Assembly: GCA_011947345.1 (NCBI GenBank)
Contig: JAAVTG010000614.1
Location: 248,001 to 312,000 of the forward strand
Length of the DNA stretch: 64,000 bases
Direction: 5' to 3'
Origin: Phytophthora quininea
Lineage: Eukaryota > Oomycota > Peronosporomycetes > Peronosporales > Peronosporaceae
Of this stretch, positions 1 through 10,772 are shown piece by piece. The notes beneath the pieces were generated by a model, which did no database searches, was not told where the DNA came from, and saw nothing but the letters and a program-made list of their open reading frames with translations. Numbering within the stretch: position 1 is the first letter of the stretch; every line of letters starts with the position of its first letter. Position numbers and translations under genes: made by a program.

Positions 1-45
1 CGCCTCGCCGCCTGCCGCCGCCCGTGGCTAGCGCGCGCTAGCTCC

Positions 46-597
46 ATGATCTCGGGCAACACGGGGCGCCCGCTTGCGTGCTGGCGATCCTGGACCAGCA
101 CAAGGCGTTCCTCCGCAGCCTGGACGACGCCGTCTACACGTTCCACAGCCCGCTGGTCGAGGGCTCGGTTGGGCAGCACACTCGCCACTCGCTCGACCAC
201 CTTCGCAAGCCGCTGGAGCTGCTGGCGCACCAGAAGAAGCAGACAGGGGCGAGCGAGAACCTCGTGCGCTATGACATTCGAGACCGCCACACGCCCGTGG
301 AGCAGGACCGCGGCGCGGCCATCGAGCAGATCGAGCAGCTGGAGGGATCCTGCGCACGCTGGTCGAGGGGACGTCGCCAGCCCCGTGCACGTCGCCTTCA
401 TGCTGTCGGCTGACGGCCGCGAGTTCCAGTTCGAGAGCACGTTCAGCCGCGAGATGGCCTTCGCCGTGCACCACTGCATCCACCACAACGCGCTGTCGAA
501 GGTGCTGCTGCGCCACCACTTCCCGGAGTTGAGCGTTCCCGAGGGCTTTGGCATGGCGCCGTCGACCGCCAACTTTAATCTGCTCCACCCCGAGTAA
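46..597 (+). CDS. DinB-superfamily four-helix protein, frame broken at three runs
   Basis: The coding signal moves between frames but gives one continuous DinB-like protein. It has an N-terminal helix (LDQHKAFLRSLDD), a helix with the SVGQHTRHSLDHL motif whose histidines suit metal binding, and a C-terminal part with AVHHCIHHNALSK and the ending VPEGFGMAPST. The same motif order is known from bacterial DinB/YfiT-like proteins, which are often metal-binding and of unknown substrate. ATG at 46 is chosen because it starts just upstream of the first helix. One added base at the G run 63-66, the GGG at 344-346 and the CCCC at 381-384 would give a single frame ending at TAA 595-597. I infer sequence errors, but a decayed gene is possible. 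The specific function is unknown. Confidence 0.6.
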   Translation: MISGNTGRPLACWRSWTSTRRSSAAWTTPSTRSTARWSRARLGSTLATRSTTFASRWSCWRTRRSRQGRARTSCAMTFETATRPWSRTAARPSSRSSSWRDPAHAGRGDVASPVHVAFMLSADGREFQFESTFSREMAFAVHHCIHHNALSKVLLRHHFPELSVPEGFGMAPSTANFNLLHPE

Positions 598-901
598 GGA
601 ATGAAAGTCCTCTATCTGCTCGTGCAGTCCATGCCGATCGCCATCTGCCTAGTTCTGTTGCCAAAAATCGCTTTGCAGTGCCTCCAGGTGCTCATTGCCC
701 ACGTCTGTAGTCACTAGTGTCGGGCTCGGCTCGCTCGCATGCGTCGGACATCGCCACTGTTCGAGAACTATCATCGTGTCCTGGTGACGTATGCAACCAA
801 GTCCGACCACCCAATCAGAGGCTGAGGAAGAAGGACGCGGCGATGGTGCTTCAGTTTCAGATTTGCCCTCAAGTGAGCAAGAAGAAGAGCAGGACCAAAC
901 G
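598..901. other. Intergenic region upstream of glutaredoxin
   Basis: About 300 bp with no convincing gene. An ATG at 791 is in frame with the glutaredoxin and would add 37 mostly acidic, low-complexity residues. It could be a longer isoform or simply open leader sequence. Confidence 0.4.
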
Positions 902-1216
902 ATGGTGAGCGCCAAGGAGACCGTGGAAGCCAAGATCTCGTCGACCCCCGTGGTCGTGTACAGCAAGTCGTACTGCCCGTACTGCGCCAAGACCAAGACG
1001 CTGCTGACCAACCTGGGTGCCAAGTTCGACGTGATTGAGCTGGACGAGGTGGACGGCGGCAGCGAGCAGCAAGACGCCCTCGAGACCATCACGGGCCAGA
1101 GCACCGTGCCCAACGTGTTCGTGGGCGGCAAGTCCATCGGCGGCAACTCGGACGTGCAGAAGCTGCACAAGGCCGGCAACCTCGAGCCGCTGCTGCAGCA
1201 GAATGGCGCCCTGTGA
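902..1216 (+). CDS. Glutaredoxin, dithiol CPYC type
   Basis: An intact 104-residue protein of normal length for a class I dithiol glutaredoxin. It shows the active site YCPYCAKTK, the TVPNVFVGGKSIGG segment with the cis-Pro glutathione-binding loop, and the GGNSDVQKLH motif. It should reduce disulfides and glutathione-mixed disulfides using glutathione. ATG 902 fits the family length and lies immediately before the conserved domain. An in-frame ATG at 791 would give an N-terminally extended form with no visible targeting signal. No intron is seen. An AATAAA-like signal lies about 75 bp after the stop. Confidence 0.93.
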   Translation: MVSAKETVEAKISSTPVVVYSKSYCPYCAKTKTLLTNLGAKFDVIELDEVDGGSEQQDALETITGQSTVPNVFVGGKSIGGNSDVQKLHKAGNLEPLLQQNGAL

Positions 1217-1440
1217 ACGACCAAGCTGTAGAGACAGATTGCATCGCCCCCAGCATATCTCCTCCGCCTTCATAAAGACGCAGGAAGAGCCTTAATAAAC
1301 AAAAAAACAAACATACTACAGTACTAGCACTAGTAGCTATTGCCCTCCATTCAGCACATCACGCTGTTTTTCTCTCAGCAACGATATTGTGTCGTGTGAT
1401 TGGTTAAATTCCTCACTCTTGAGTTGGTCGCAAGGAGACC

Positions 1441-2826
<1,386 letters not shown>

Positions 2827-2920
2827 TGGAAGGAGAAATAAACCGCAATCGCATCCTCATTCCTAATAAATAATTAATTGATCGGCCACTTCATCTTTGC
2901 AGCTCCAGAATTTACTTGTG

Positions 2921-4194
2921 TTAGTACCCGCCTTCGGCCTCCAATGTCGTCTTCGCGTATGGATGAAACACAATCCATCCCACCAGAAACGGATTCATCA
3001 GCTCCATGATGCCATTATTCCATACTGTCACGTTCTTCAGACTCCATGAAGGTGTCATCGCGGTTTCGTGGATCAGAGTAATAAATGATCGCCCCAATTG
3101 AGATAACACCGCTGCAACGAGCAGTGCGATTACATGCCACGCACCCATGGTGGTGGTGCGATAGCAAAACATCCAAGCCACGGTGCCAATCGCCCCAAAC
3201 AGCACCGAGACGGTAAAGTCGATTGCGTTGCGCTTTCTTGTGCTCCAGCGCCGAGGTATGATGTACTCCGTGACCACGAGTTCGAACAGGTAGTGACCCC
3301 CTCGGCAGACGCGATCGTGATGAAAAAGCCGCCAACTCCTCCGGGAGTTTGTTTGCTACAGGGTGCTCAACAAAGTCTACTAGCTCCATCATGATGACCG
3401 TCACGTGAAGCAGCGCGACAGTGTCCAGCATTACCATAAGAAAGCACTCCAGCAGCTTCTTGGAGGCCACAATGCGAGAAATCACAATGATAATCCAGCC
3501 CGCCAGTGCTACAAAAAGGTAGTCCAGGATGTGCAAGCTCGTCCCAGAGCCCGTGTAGTGCGCGATCATTGTGTTCATCGCCGTCACTGTGAGCGCGCCT
3601 TGGTGTATGATAATGGCTACTCCGTCGCTAGGCGTGGGTGCGAGGCAGGCAGACACCACGCCCGTAAACGAGCCGACTGCCGCACAAACCGCCACAGACG
3701 CTTCACATGCCAGGGCTACAGCGGTGGCTACCGTAGAGGCAGCCAGCGCGGCGAGCAGCGTCGCTAGTACTGTTGCGCCGCAGACGTTCGTCATCCATCT
3801 GCGCGTAAACCTTGATATCGCGTAGTCTTTCGGCTCCATTCGCTCGCGAAGCATGGATTCATACTGGGCGGAATCTGGTCGCGGTGTCTCTGGGTCCCAG
3901 GTGCTGCCAAACAGAGCGGCGATCGACGCTTCGAGGGGGCCAGGAACCGTTGGCGGATGCGGTAGTGCCACCAGCTCTTCTGCAACAGTCCGATCACCGA
4001 ACAGACTTGTACCACGTACACGGAGCGGCGCCCGTGGCCGACGTGGATCGACAGGAAGATGAAGGCGAGCGGCAGCGCCGCGGCCACAGATGTGGCGAGG
4101 AGAGCGGTGAATCGTCCGCCGGGTGAGGTCGTCTTGGAGGCTTGTGGGCGTTGAGGGCGAAAGTACGAGGTGCCCGCGTCGGCGGGGGCTCCAT
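2921..4194 (-). CDS. Multi-pass membrane protein, paralogue of the gene at 5132, frame broken
   Basis: The translated pieces match the intact membrane protein at 5132-6529 in order: an N-terminal pair of hydrophobic segments followed by YRIRQRF, a hydrophilic linker, then several more hydrophobic segments including GWIIIVISRIVASKKLLECF, which parallels GAIIIIVFRVVTSK in the paralogue. The chosen start, ATG 4194 (MEPPP), resembles MAEMPPP there. Frame changes occur near 4184-4188 (G5), 3935-3939 (G5), 3343-3345 (GGG) and 3297-3301 (C5). Each is repaired by one extra base. It could be a sound gene with read errors or a decaying duplicate. Function is unknown, and no Pfam family is recognised. 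Confidence 0.55.
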
Positions 4195-5131
4195 GCACCA
4201 CTGGGAACTGGGGCGGCGAGCTTCCGATCGCGCTGCAAGCCGCCCGGCTTCGAATGGAGCCCGATGAAAAACTGAGCGAATTTTAATCGAGTGCGATTAA
4301 AAATGAGTTCAGATGTTCAATAGGGGTAGGGGCCCATTATACAGGCAGAATTGATGGATGCCGAATTCCATCGTCTCCCAGCTTCGTGCGCGGTGCACGT
4401 CGTGCTGTGCATGGCCGTAGAGTGAAAGCCCCAGACTCTAGACTCCGAATGGCCGGGGACTGCACTACTGTCACCAGTACTTCGCAATCGAAACGATCTC
4501 TACATGCAGCACAGCCACCATGTTCTCGTTTGCGCCCAGCAGATCTGGACCAGTACCAACGCGAGATCCTGCAAATTCTGCATTTCCTGGCCAGCAATGC
4601 CGAACAGGTGAGCTGAAGTCGCCCGTGACAACAAAACTCGACAATGCGACCAACAGCAAATGACACTACAGCACGGGAATCAGGTATCGCGAAGAAGTAT
4701 TGCGTACGAAGAAGTATTGGTATCGCGAAGAAGCATTGCGTCTCGTTGCGAGGCCGTGTGCCGGTTGTTCTTGGTCGCGTCAGTTCACGTAGCCCATTTT
4801 AGTACATGACCGTCTGTTCCTCGAAAAGTGCCCTCACTGCCAGGTGGGGCTTTACTAAAATCTTTTTTCTGTGTAAACCAGAGGGCACTGCAGGCGCTGG
4901 AGTTGGCATGCGAGACCAACGTGTGTCCTCCATTCAGCCCACGTTGCATGGCGCTCCCGACCATCAAGTCTTTTACTAACGCAGCGGTCGTGCAAGCCAG
5001 TCTTCCCCATCATTGTTTCGAATTCTGGCCAATCATCGCTCAAACCCTAACCCGCCACGAGTTTCGACGACAGAAACGAAAGCCCGGCCCCCATACAAAG
5101 TGCCAGTTGTTAGTTTTCCCGGTCAGTAAAT
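4195..5131. other. Shared 5' region between the divergent membrane paralogues
   Basis: 937 bp between two divergent genes. A small open frame at 4520-4663 (47 codons, starting MFSFAPSRS) has no recognisable domain. A short direct repeat lies at 4683-4741. Otherwise no gene is visible. The region must hold promoters for both neighbours. Confidence 0.4.
4683..4741. repeat. Imperfect direct repeat, 36-bp period
   Basis: The unit GGTATCGCGAAGAAG + T/C + ATTGCGT occurs at 4683 and again at 4719, with a third partial copy (ACGAAGAAGTATTGG) between them. It lies in noncoding sequence. Confidence 0.6.
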
Positions 5132-6529
5132 ATGGCGGAGATGCCGCCGCCCTGCCACGGCGCGTGCTCGTCCCGGCTGGGCGAGGCGTTCTTCTCCATG
5201 CTGACCTTCGTGCTGCTGCCCGCGGGCGTGGTGGTGCTCGTGGAGGTGGGAGAAGCCTACCTGCTGCTGTTCGTGGGGCAGCTGCTGCTGGCCGTAGGCG
5301 CTGTCGAGTGGAGCTGGCTGGCCTTCCGCATCCGCCAGCGCCTGCTTCTCGCCGTGAGTCTGCACGAGGACACGGACGCCGGACAGATTCATGCAGGGGA
5401 TCAGCTGCAGACAGAAGTCCAGACAGGAGACGACGCAGCACATACAGACATTCAACAAGTGCAGACAGAGGAGGAGGCCGCCAGGAGGCTGCACACGCTA
5501 GAGGACCAGCCACTGCGGAGAGAAGACCCGAGGGAGAACTATGCGAGGATGCTAAACGAGACTATGCGAGCCAAAAGCGTCGCCGTCGCACCGCTTGCCA
5601 GAAGAATATGCTGCGGACGCTGGTACATCGCCGCCTTCCTGCTGGCCGTGCTGGGGGCGGCCGTAGCAGTTGCTTTGGGGTACGCGGTGGAGGGCACCGT
5701 GTTCGACAGTGACAACCCCGCCGCGGGCTGGCGGATGATGGTGGGCGCGTCCGTGGAGGCTGCGTTCGCGTCCATTTTCTGCAGCTCACTCGCCCCGAAC
5801 TGGGCCGACGCGGTCGTGCTCGTCGTGTACCAGGCCTGCGTTCTTGTGGCCAGCATGAACGCCTATTTGAAGCTCCAAGTGAATGTGATCGCCTCCGACG
5901 CGCAGGTGGACCCGCTGTTCATCATCCTGGCTGGAGCCATTATCATCATTGTGTTTCGTGTTGTAACGAGCAAGGTCGTGATGCAGAGTCTGCTACTGGT
6001 GCTGTGCGACGTGCTGGGCCTTGTGTGTATTGTTTCTCCGCTCATTGCATTCGCGGACCTGATCGACCAGAAGATGAACCAGTCGTTTCGCGACCAGTTT
6101 GCGCTCTTTGTCCTAACTCTCGTGGCGACGGACGTGGGGGACCAGATAGCTAAGGAACTACAAATGCATTGGCCTCGGGTATTTCAGCCTTGTAGGCATC
6201 CATTGCTCAAGTCTGAAGCCACCACCAAGGATGTGGAGGCGTTGGCGATTTCATTGGCATGTGCTGCCGTCATGATTGTAGCCGTGCGGCTTGGATCTGG
6301 CGGCTCCCACTTCAACGCAGTGGAAGTGGTTGTGCTGTTTTGTGCTGTGGCACTTGGCCAGTGGTGTCGGCTCTGGATGATACATGTCCGCCAAATGGCC
6401 AAAGTATCTACTTCTGCGTTCTACTTTGTCGAGGGAAGCCGAACGTGTGGCGTGCTCGATCGGATGGCCGTGTTCCTGGTGGCAATTGTCGTCTACTACC
6501 CGTATATCAAGCAGACGTATTTTGCATAA
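5132..6529 (+). CDS. Polytopic membrane protein of unknown function
   Basis: An intact 465-residue frame. Residues about 15-60 form two hydrophobic segments, followed by an RIRQR block. Residues about 85-160 are hydrophilic and rich in Q, E and D. From about 165 to the end roughly eight further hydrophobic segments follow, including GAIIIIVFRVV and the C-terminal MAVFLVAIVVYY. No signal peptide, transporter signature or catalytic motif is recognised. It is a paralogue of the divergent gene at 2921-4194, and its uninterrupted frame shows what that copy should look like. ATG 5132 is the first in the frame and directly precedes the hydrophobic N-terminus. Confidence 0.75.
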   Translation: MAEMPPPCHGACSSRLGEAFFSMLTFVLLPAGVVVLVEVGEAYLLLFVGQLLLAVGAVEWSWLAFRIRQRLLLAVSLHEDTDAGQIHAGDQLQTEVQTGDDAAHTDIQQVQTEEEAARRLHTLEDQPLRREDPRENYARMLNETMRAKSVAVAPLARRICCGRWYIAAFLLAVLGAAVAVALGYAVEGTVFDSDNPAAGWRMMVGASVEAAFASIFCSSLAPNWADAVVLVVYQACVLVASMNAYLKLQVNVIASDAQVDPLFIILAGAIIIIVFRVVTSKVVMQSLLLVLCDVLGLVCIVSPLIAFADLIDQKMNQSFRDQFALFVLTLVATDVGDQIAKELQMHWPRVFQPCRHPLLKSEATTKDVEALAISLACAAVMIVAVRLGSGGSHFNAVEVVVLFCAVALGQWCRLWMIHVRQMAKVSTSAFYFVEGSRTCGVLDRMAVFLVAIVVYYPYIKQTYFA

Positions 6530-6672
6530 GCTGCCACTGCGTTCGTGCGAGCGAAGAAACCAATTTTGCAGGCTCATGGCGAAGGTTCAGGCCAACATCA
6601 GCTAGCGTCATTTATTTATTTAATGTGGAAGGATAATTCACGGACAGCGAGCACGTTTTCTTCATCGCGGCT

Positions 6673-8414
6673 TTAGACTTGCGCGAGTTTCTCTTTAACC
6701 ATTTTTTCGACCTGGCGGTTTGACTTCAAAATCCGCAGGAATATTTTGTGGCGCTCAACTTCGAGTGACGCCACCGCGGCTTTCTCCAAGTCCATTTTAC
6801 TGCGCACTTCCTTCACCTCCACGTTCTCAAGGGTATTCTCCTTATCTCCAGACGTTAACATTTGGAGGTGATCATCAAGCCGAGCTATCGCAGCACTCCT
6901 CGTAGCCAGTTTCAACGCAATGCTAGCGCATTCTTCGTGCGGATTTTGCTCCGCACTTGTCGCCGCCAGCGCATTAATTTCATCCCACAATTCATCGTCG
7001 TTTTCCTCGTAGTTATGTGCGATCACCGATGCAATAGCAGCGTCGCGCTTGTCTTGTTCTGCTTTTATTGACGCACGAAGCTCGTAAATTTGATTTCGCA
7101 GATCTACAACAGCACTTTGGTCTTCTCCAATCGTGAACTCCATGCTGGCCAACACGTCTTCCTCTGCCTTCTCATTCAGCAAAACCTTGTCGTTTACTTG
7201 GTTGTACGCGGCCACCAAAGACGACAACACATTGGGTCCTGCACCAACTTGAGCTGTGGCTGGAGGTTTACTGGAACAAAGGGTCTGGATGGTTGTTTCC
7301 ACTAGACCGTCTTCCAAGTCGGTAGGAGGCGATATCTCGGCCACTTTTTCTTCCGCCTCAACATGAAGTGCCGTCCTCTGCAAGCCACGGTCGTTGATCT
7401 CGTCCGCTGCAGGTTCCACATCATCTGTAAGATCAATCACGACAGAAGCTGTTGACTGGGGAGAAGTTTCTTCGTGCAAATCTGGGTGTGTTGCTGTGTC
7501 TGGTTGCATTTCAAGCCGAGCCACGATACCTTCCAGCTGCATGACACGCCTGTTCAGATCCCCCACCTTCGGCCACAGGTCGTACAGCAGCTTTCAGATT
7601 CGTCCTGGCCACCGTGGTTGCTGTATCTGTTAGAGGCCTTTGGACTTCAAACGAATCTGGTGGCCTGGTAGCGGAAGGAGGTCTACCATATTGCTTCTGT
7701 CTCGGGACGTCACTCCTGTTGCGCTGCTTTTGATAGTCCGTGATTGGAAAATCGTTTTCGCCATTGGAATTCCAACGGCGCACGTCGCTCTCGAAACCTC
7801 GCTGGGGAGGCCCTATCGACGCACTTCTTCGTCGAGACTTTCCTTCCTCCCACTTACTGTTATTACTCGAGCTCACCGACCCGTTTTCCACTTTGAGCAG
7901 TCGCCATTGGGCATAGTTGCAGCGATATCCCCGCTCAACGTTGAGGTCTACTCTTTGCAGTTCCACCAGCGTCAGATTGCGTTGCGCTAACCAAAACTCG
8001 AACTTGCGCATATAATCGCCAACACCCTCGCCAGGATTCAACGGAACCGGGATTGGCATTGTTGACGAGTGCGCTGACCTGCGCCAGGGCGAGTTAGGGT
8101 CTCTCATCACTCGACGGAACGTTTCCATGGACATGACCTTTTCCGCCAGCAATCTGGAGCGACGAAGCGATACTTCTTCTCCTCTAACCGAGTAATGGGG
8201 CGACCGAGATCTGCTTCGGCGTGGAGACAAGTACCCTTTCGGTGGTGGCGATCGGGACCGGTCCCTACAGCGTGAGGGCGAGCGCCATCGGCGAGGCGAC
8301 CGAGGTTGAGACCGCTCTCGAGACTGCGGGGAAGATACCGAGAGGAGTGCGCAGGGGAGAGCGCCATCGTTGGTTGTCTCGCGGGATGTCGGAACGGCGA
8401 CGAGCGTCGCTCAT
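6673..8414 (-). CDS. RS-rich / coiled-coil family protein (cluster member 1), frame broken
   Basis: Member of the unnamed family found five times in this window. From the N-terminus: MSDARRRSDIP and an RS-rich stretch; a conserved ~90-residue block (call it N-block) with KVMSMETFRRVMRD, PIPVPLNPGEGVGDY and FEFWLAQRN; a low-complexity linker; a short Cys/Trp motif; and a C-terminal coiled coil with YNQVNDKVLLNEKAEED and DLRNQIYELRASIKAEQDKRD. The Cys/Trp motif (CCTTCGRRW followed by LNRRVMQLE) appears only if one base is added at 7592-7594 and one at 7560-7564. Two further C-run corrections near 8328-8331 and 8354-8357 join the RS region to ATG 8414. A nuclear RNA-linked role is suggested only by RS richness and is not established. 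Confidence 0.6.
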
Positions 8415-8524
8415 GGGCGTGGAAGCCTGATTGTCGGTCCTGGAACAAAATCTGACGGGCTTCCTTAAGTGCGAAATATCTTAGTGCAAACTTGAAGTCG
8501 ATTGTCAAATGTTTCTTTTGCTAG

Positions 8525-10672
8525 TTAGCAGCTAGCATGGTCGATGATGTCTCTCTTCAAGTCCATTACGTTTTGCTCGAGTCCAGCCATTCGATCGCTC
8601 AAGGCTCTGGCCCAACTGCGCATACACTTGACACAACAGCAACCTTCCGCATTCATGACGTCGCCGTCGTGCACTTCTTGTCCCTGCGCACCTGTTGGAG
8701 ACCTGGGACCCGGCAGGGTCCTCGTGGCAGCTTTTGCTGGAAGTGGCTTCGGCGCTATCGTCGGGACAAAAGCGCTCAGTTTCTCCTTTTCGACAGCATT
8801 TGGGGTGCCACCTTCGTGCTGGGCCTTTGAGCTCTGAGTGACCGCAAGCTGAGTGGAGGATGGAGCTGGTTTCAGGGCCAGTTCAGTGGTTGTCGGTGCT
8901 AGGACAATTGCACGAGCGATAGCTGTCTCCGATTCTTCAACCTGTTGAGCTGGCGGTGCATCCGCGTTGTTGGTTGGCTCTGGTAGTCTTGCCGGCTGCT
9001 GAGAGGAAAAGTTCTGTGGCTTCGAACTAGCTCCATCAGTTTTGTCTGTGGGTGTTGAGGGCGACTGATCCGGAGTTACATGGGCTTGAACTGTGTTTCC
9101 TGCCTCGAATCGCGGTCGCTTGCTATCGACCTCTTGACACGGAGTTTGCCGGTCGACATTGTCACTTTCTTCTGACATTTTCCTCTTCACGCTGAAGCCG
9201 GCGACCTCGCGCTGTTGCTGTGGTTGTAGGATACCAACACGGGTCGTTGGGGTTGGATGGGCTGCGGCATTAGCAAGACGGCTCTTCTTGCTGCTACTTC
9301 GGAGATACGCGAATGCTCTTCGAAAGCCACGCTCCTTCACTGGGTCACTGCGGAGTGAGTCCTTCGTCTCGTCAAAGTCTTTCAACCAAGTCCAAAACTT
9401 ATGATCATAAAGCCCCATGGATTCCCCAGGACACAACGGCACTGGAATTTTCGGCAGATCGCTAGCATCCATGCTGGCACGTATCGGCGAACCTTGATCG
9501 ACGAACTTCTGAAAATCAGTTAGTGACACAACGCGGCGCTCTAAGAGAATCCAGCGAGGGAACTGCTGCAAGATGTGCGCGTTTTCTGGTGGCGCGAGAG
9601 ATGAAGGTACCGATGCTGGAGGCTGAGCATTTGCCGGAGAAAAGAGCGCTTTCGGCCCAAGTTTCTTTGCGAACTTCGAGAGCTTGACCGCGAATGGGAA
9701 CGTGACCGCGTACGACGTCGAGGGAAGGCTTTCTTGCGTAATTTACCGGCTTTTGTCCATGTATGATAGAAGTTCCAGCCCGTGTGTGAGCAAACGCCTG
9801 CCACATTGAGCGCTCTTGTGGCGGATCTTCACGCAGCGTGCCTAACGACATGCGACGGGAGTCGAGCCACCGATCAAATTGCTGCTCATATTGCGCCAAC
9901 GTCTCTCCAGACCACAGGAGTACCGGGACACGCACGATGGGCTCCCCACCAGCTTGAGGTCATCTTCTCGAATGACCCCGTTACTCAGTTTGTAAATCTC
10001 ATCACGGAATCCATCCACTGTCAGTATCCGCTTCGCCAACAGAATACTGCGAGGTAGCGTCTTCTCACATGGTGGAGCGCATGGAGAGGTGGATCGCCGT
10101 GGCGAAGCTGATCTGCCATATGGAGGAGATGGAGACCTGTTAGATGAAGGCGTTCTTTCAAACCGACTCCGGCGCGAAGATCCGAAGAGATACTGCGACG
10201 ATCTGCTCTGTGCCAGCCCCCGACTAATTCCAGCAAATCCGAGACTCGTGCTTGGAGACGGAGGCCGGTCAGACCCAAATGGTGCTCGATCATGGGGTTG
10301 GCGACCTCGAGAGTGACTTCTGGAGCGGCTTCTGCCTCGCTCCGATGGGTATGTTCGATCCAGACTCCATCGGGGATCCTCCCTTCCGAAATGTGTTCTT
10401 GGTGTCGACGAACGAGGAGACCGCGAACGAGATCGAAAACGCTGTGATCCAATGCGAGACTGATCTGGCGATTCTTCCCACCTTGATCCAATCGTTCTGT
10501 CCTGTGAGAACTGCAGTCGGTCCACTGGTCGATCCCTTCCAAAAGGCTGGCGGCCCTGGGAATGCTCGTATTGCTGCTGCATCTCCTCCGACGGCTGGTG
10601 GTGGTGGTGGTGACGCTCGCTCCAGTGGGCACGTCTGCAGCAGGACGATAGCTTGGATTCTCTAGAACTCAA
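8525..10672 (-). CDS. RS-rich family protein with two N-blocks and the Cys/Trp motif (cluster member 2)
   Basis: One gene read through three frames. The N-terminus has a His run (HHHHH) and a long RS/RD-rich region. N-block copy 1 follows (LAKRILTVDGFRDEI, VPVLLWSGETLAQYEQQFDRW, PQERSMWQAFA), then a second RS stretch (RRRTRSRSHSRSSSRSS), then N-block copy 2 (LERRVVSLTDFQKFV, IPVPLCPGESMGLYDHKFWTW, KERGFRRAFAYLR). It ends with the Cys/Trp motif GCCCVKCMRSWARAL, a short helix and the stop; the long coiled coil of its relatives is missing. Breaks at 9944-9947, 9779-9781 and 9658-9660 each close with one extra C on the plus strand. The start is uncertain: the frame opens at 10672 but its first ATG is at 10582. 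Confidence 0.6.
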
Positions 10673-10772
10673 GGTTTCCCGAAAGTGTTGGTTCTATACA
10701 TATATGTAGCTAACTTTCCAGGAAATTATTATTCTCAACAAAAATCTCGCGTTTGGTTCAAGGGAGCGAATC

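Noticed and set aside
46..597. Programmed ribosomal frameshifting as the cause of the frame changes
   Set aside because: Breaks occur in many unrelated genes, up to five per gene, without slippery heptamers or conserved position; sequence error explains them more simply.
9500..9935. Separate small genes at 9516-9935 and 9541-9804
   Set aside because: They are pieces of one gene read in shifted frames; one-base corrections join them into a single protein with conserved block order.
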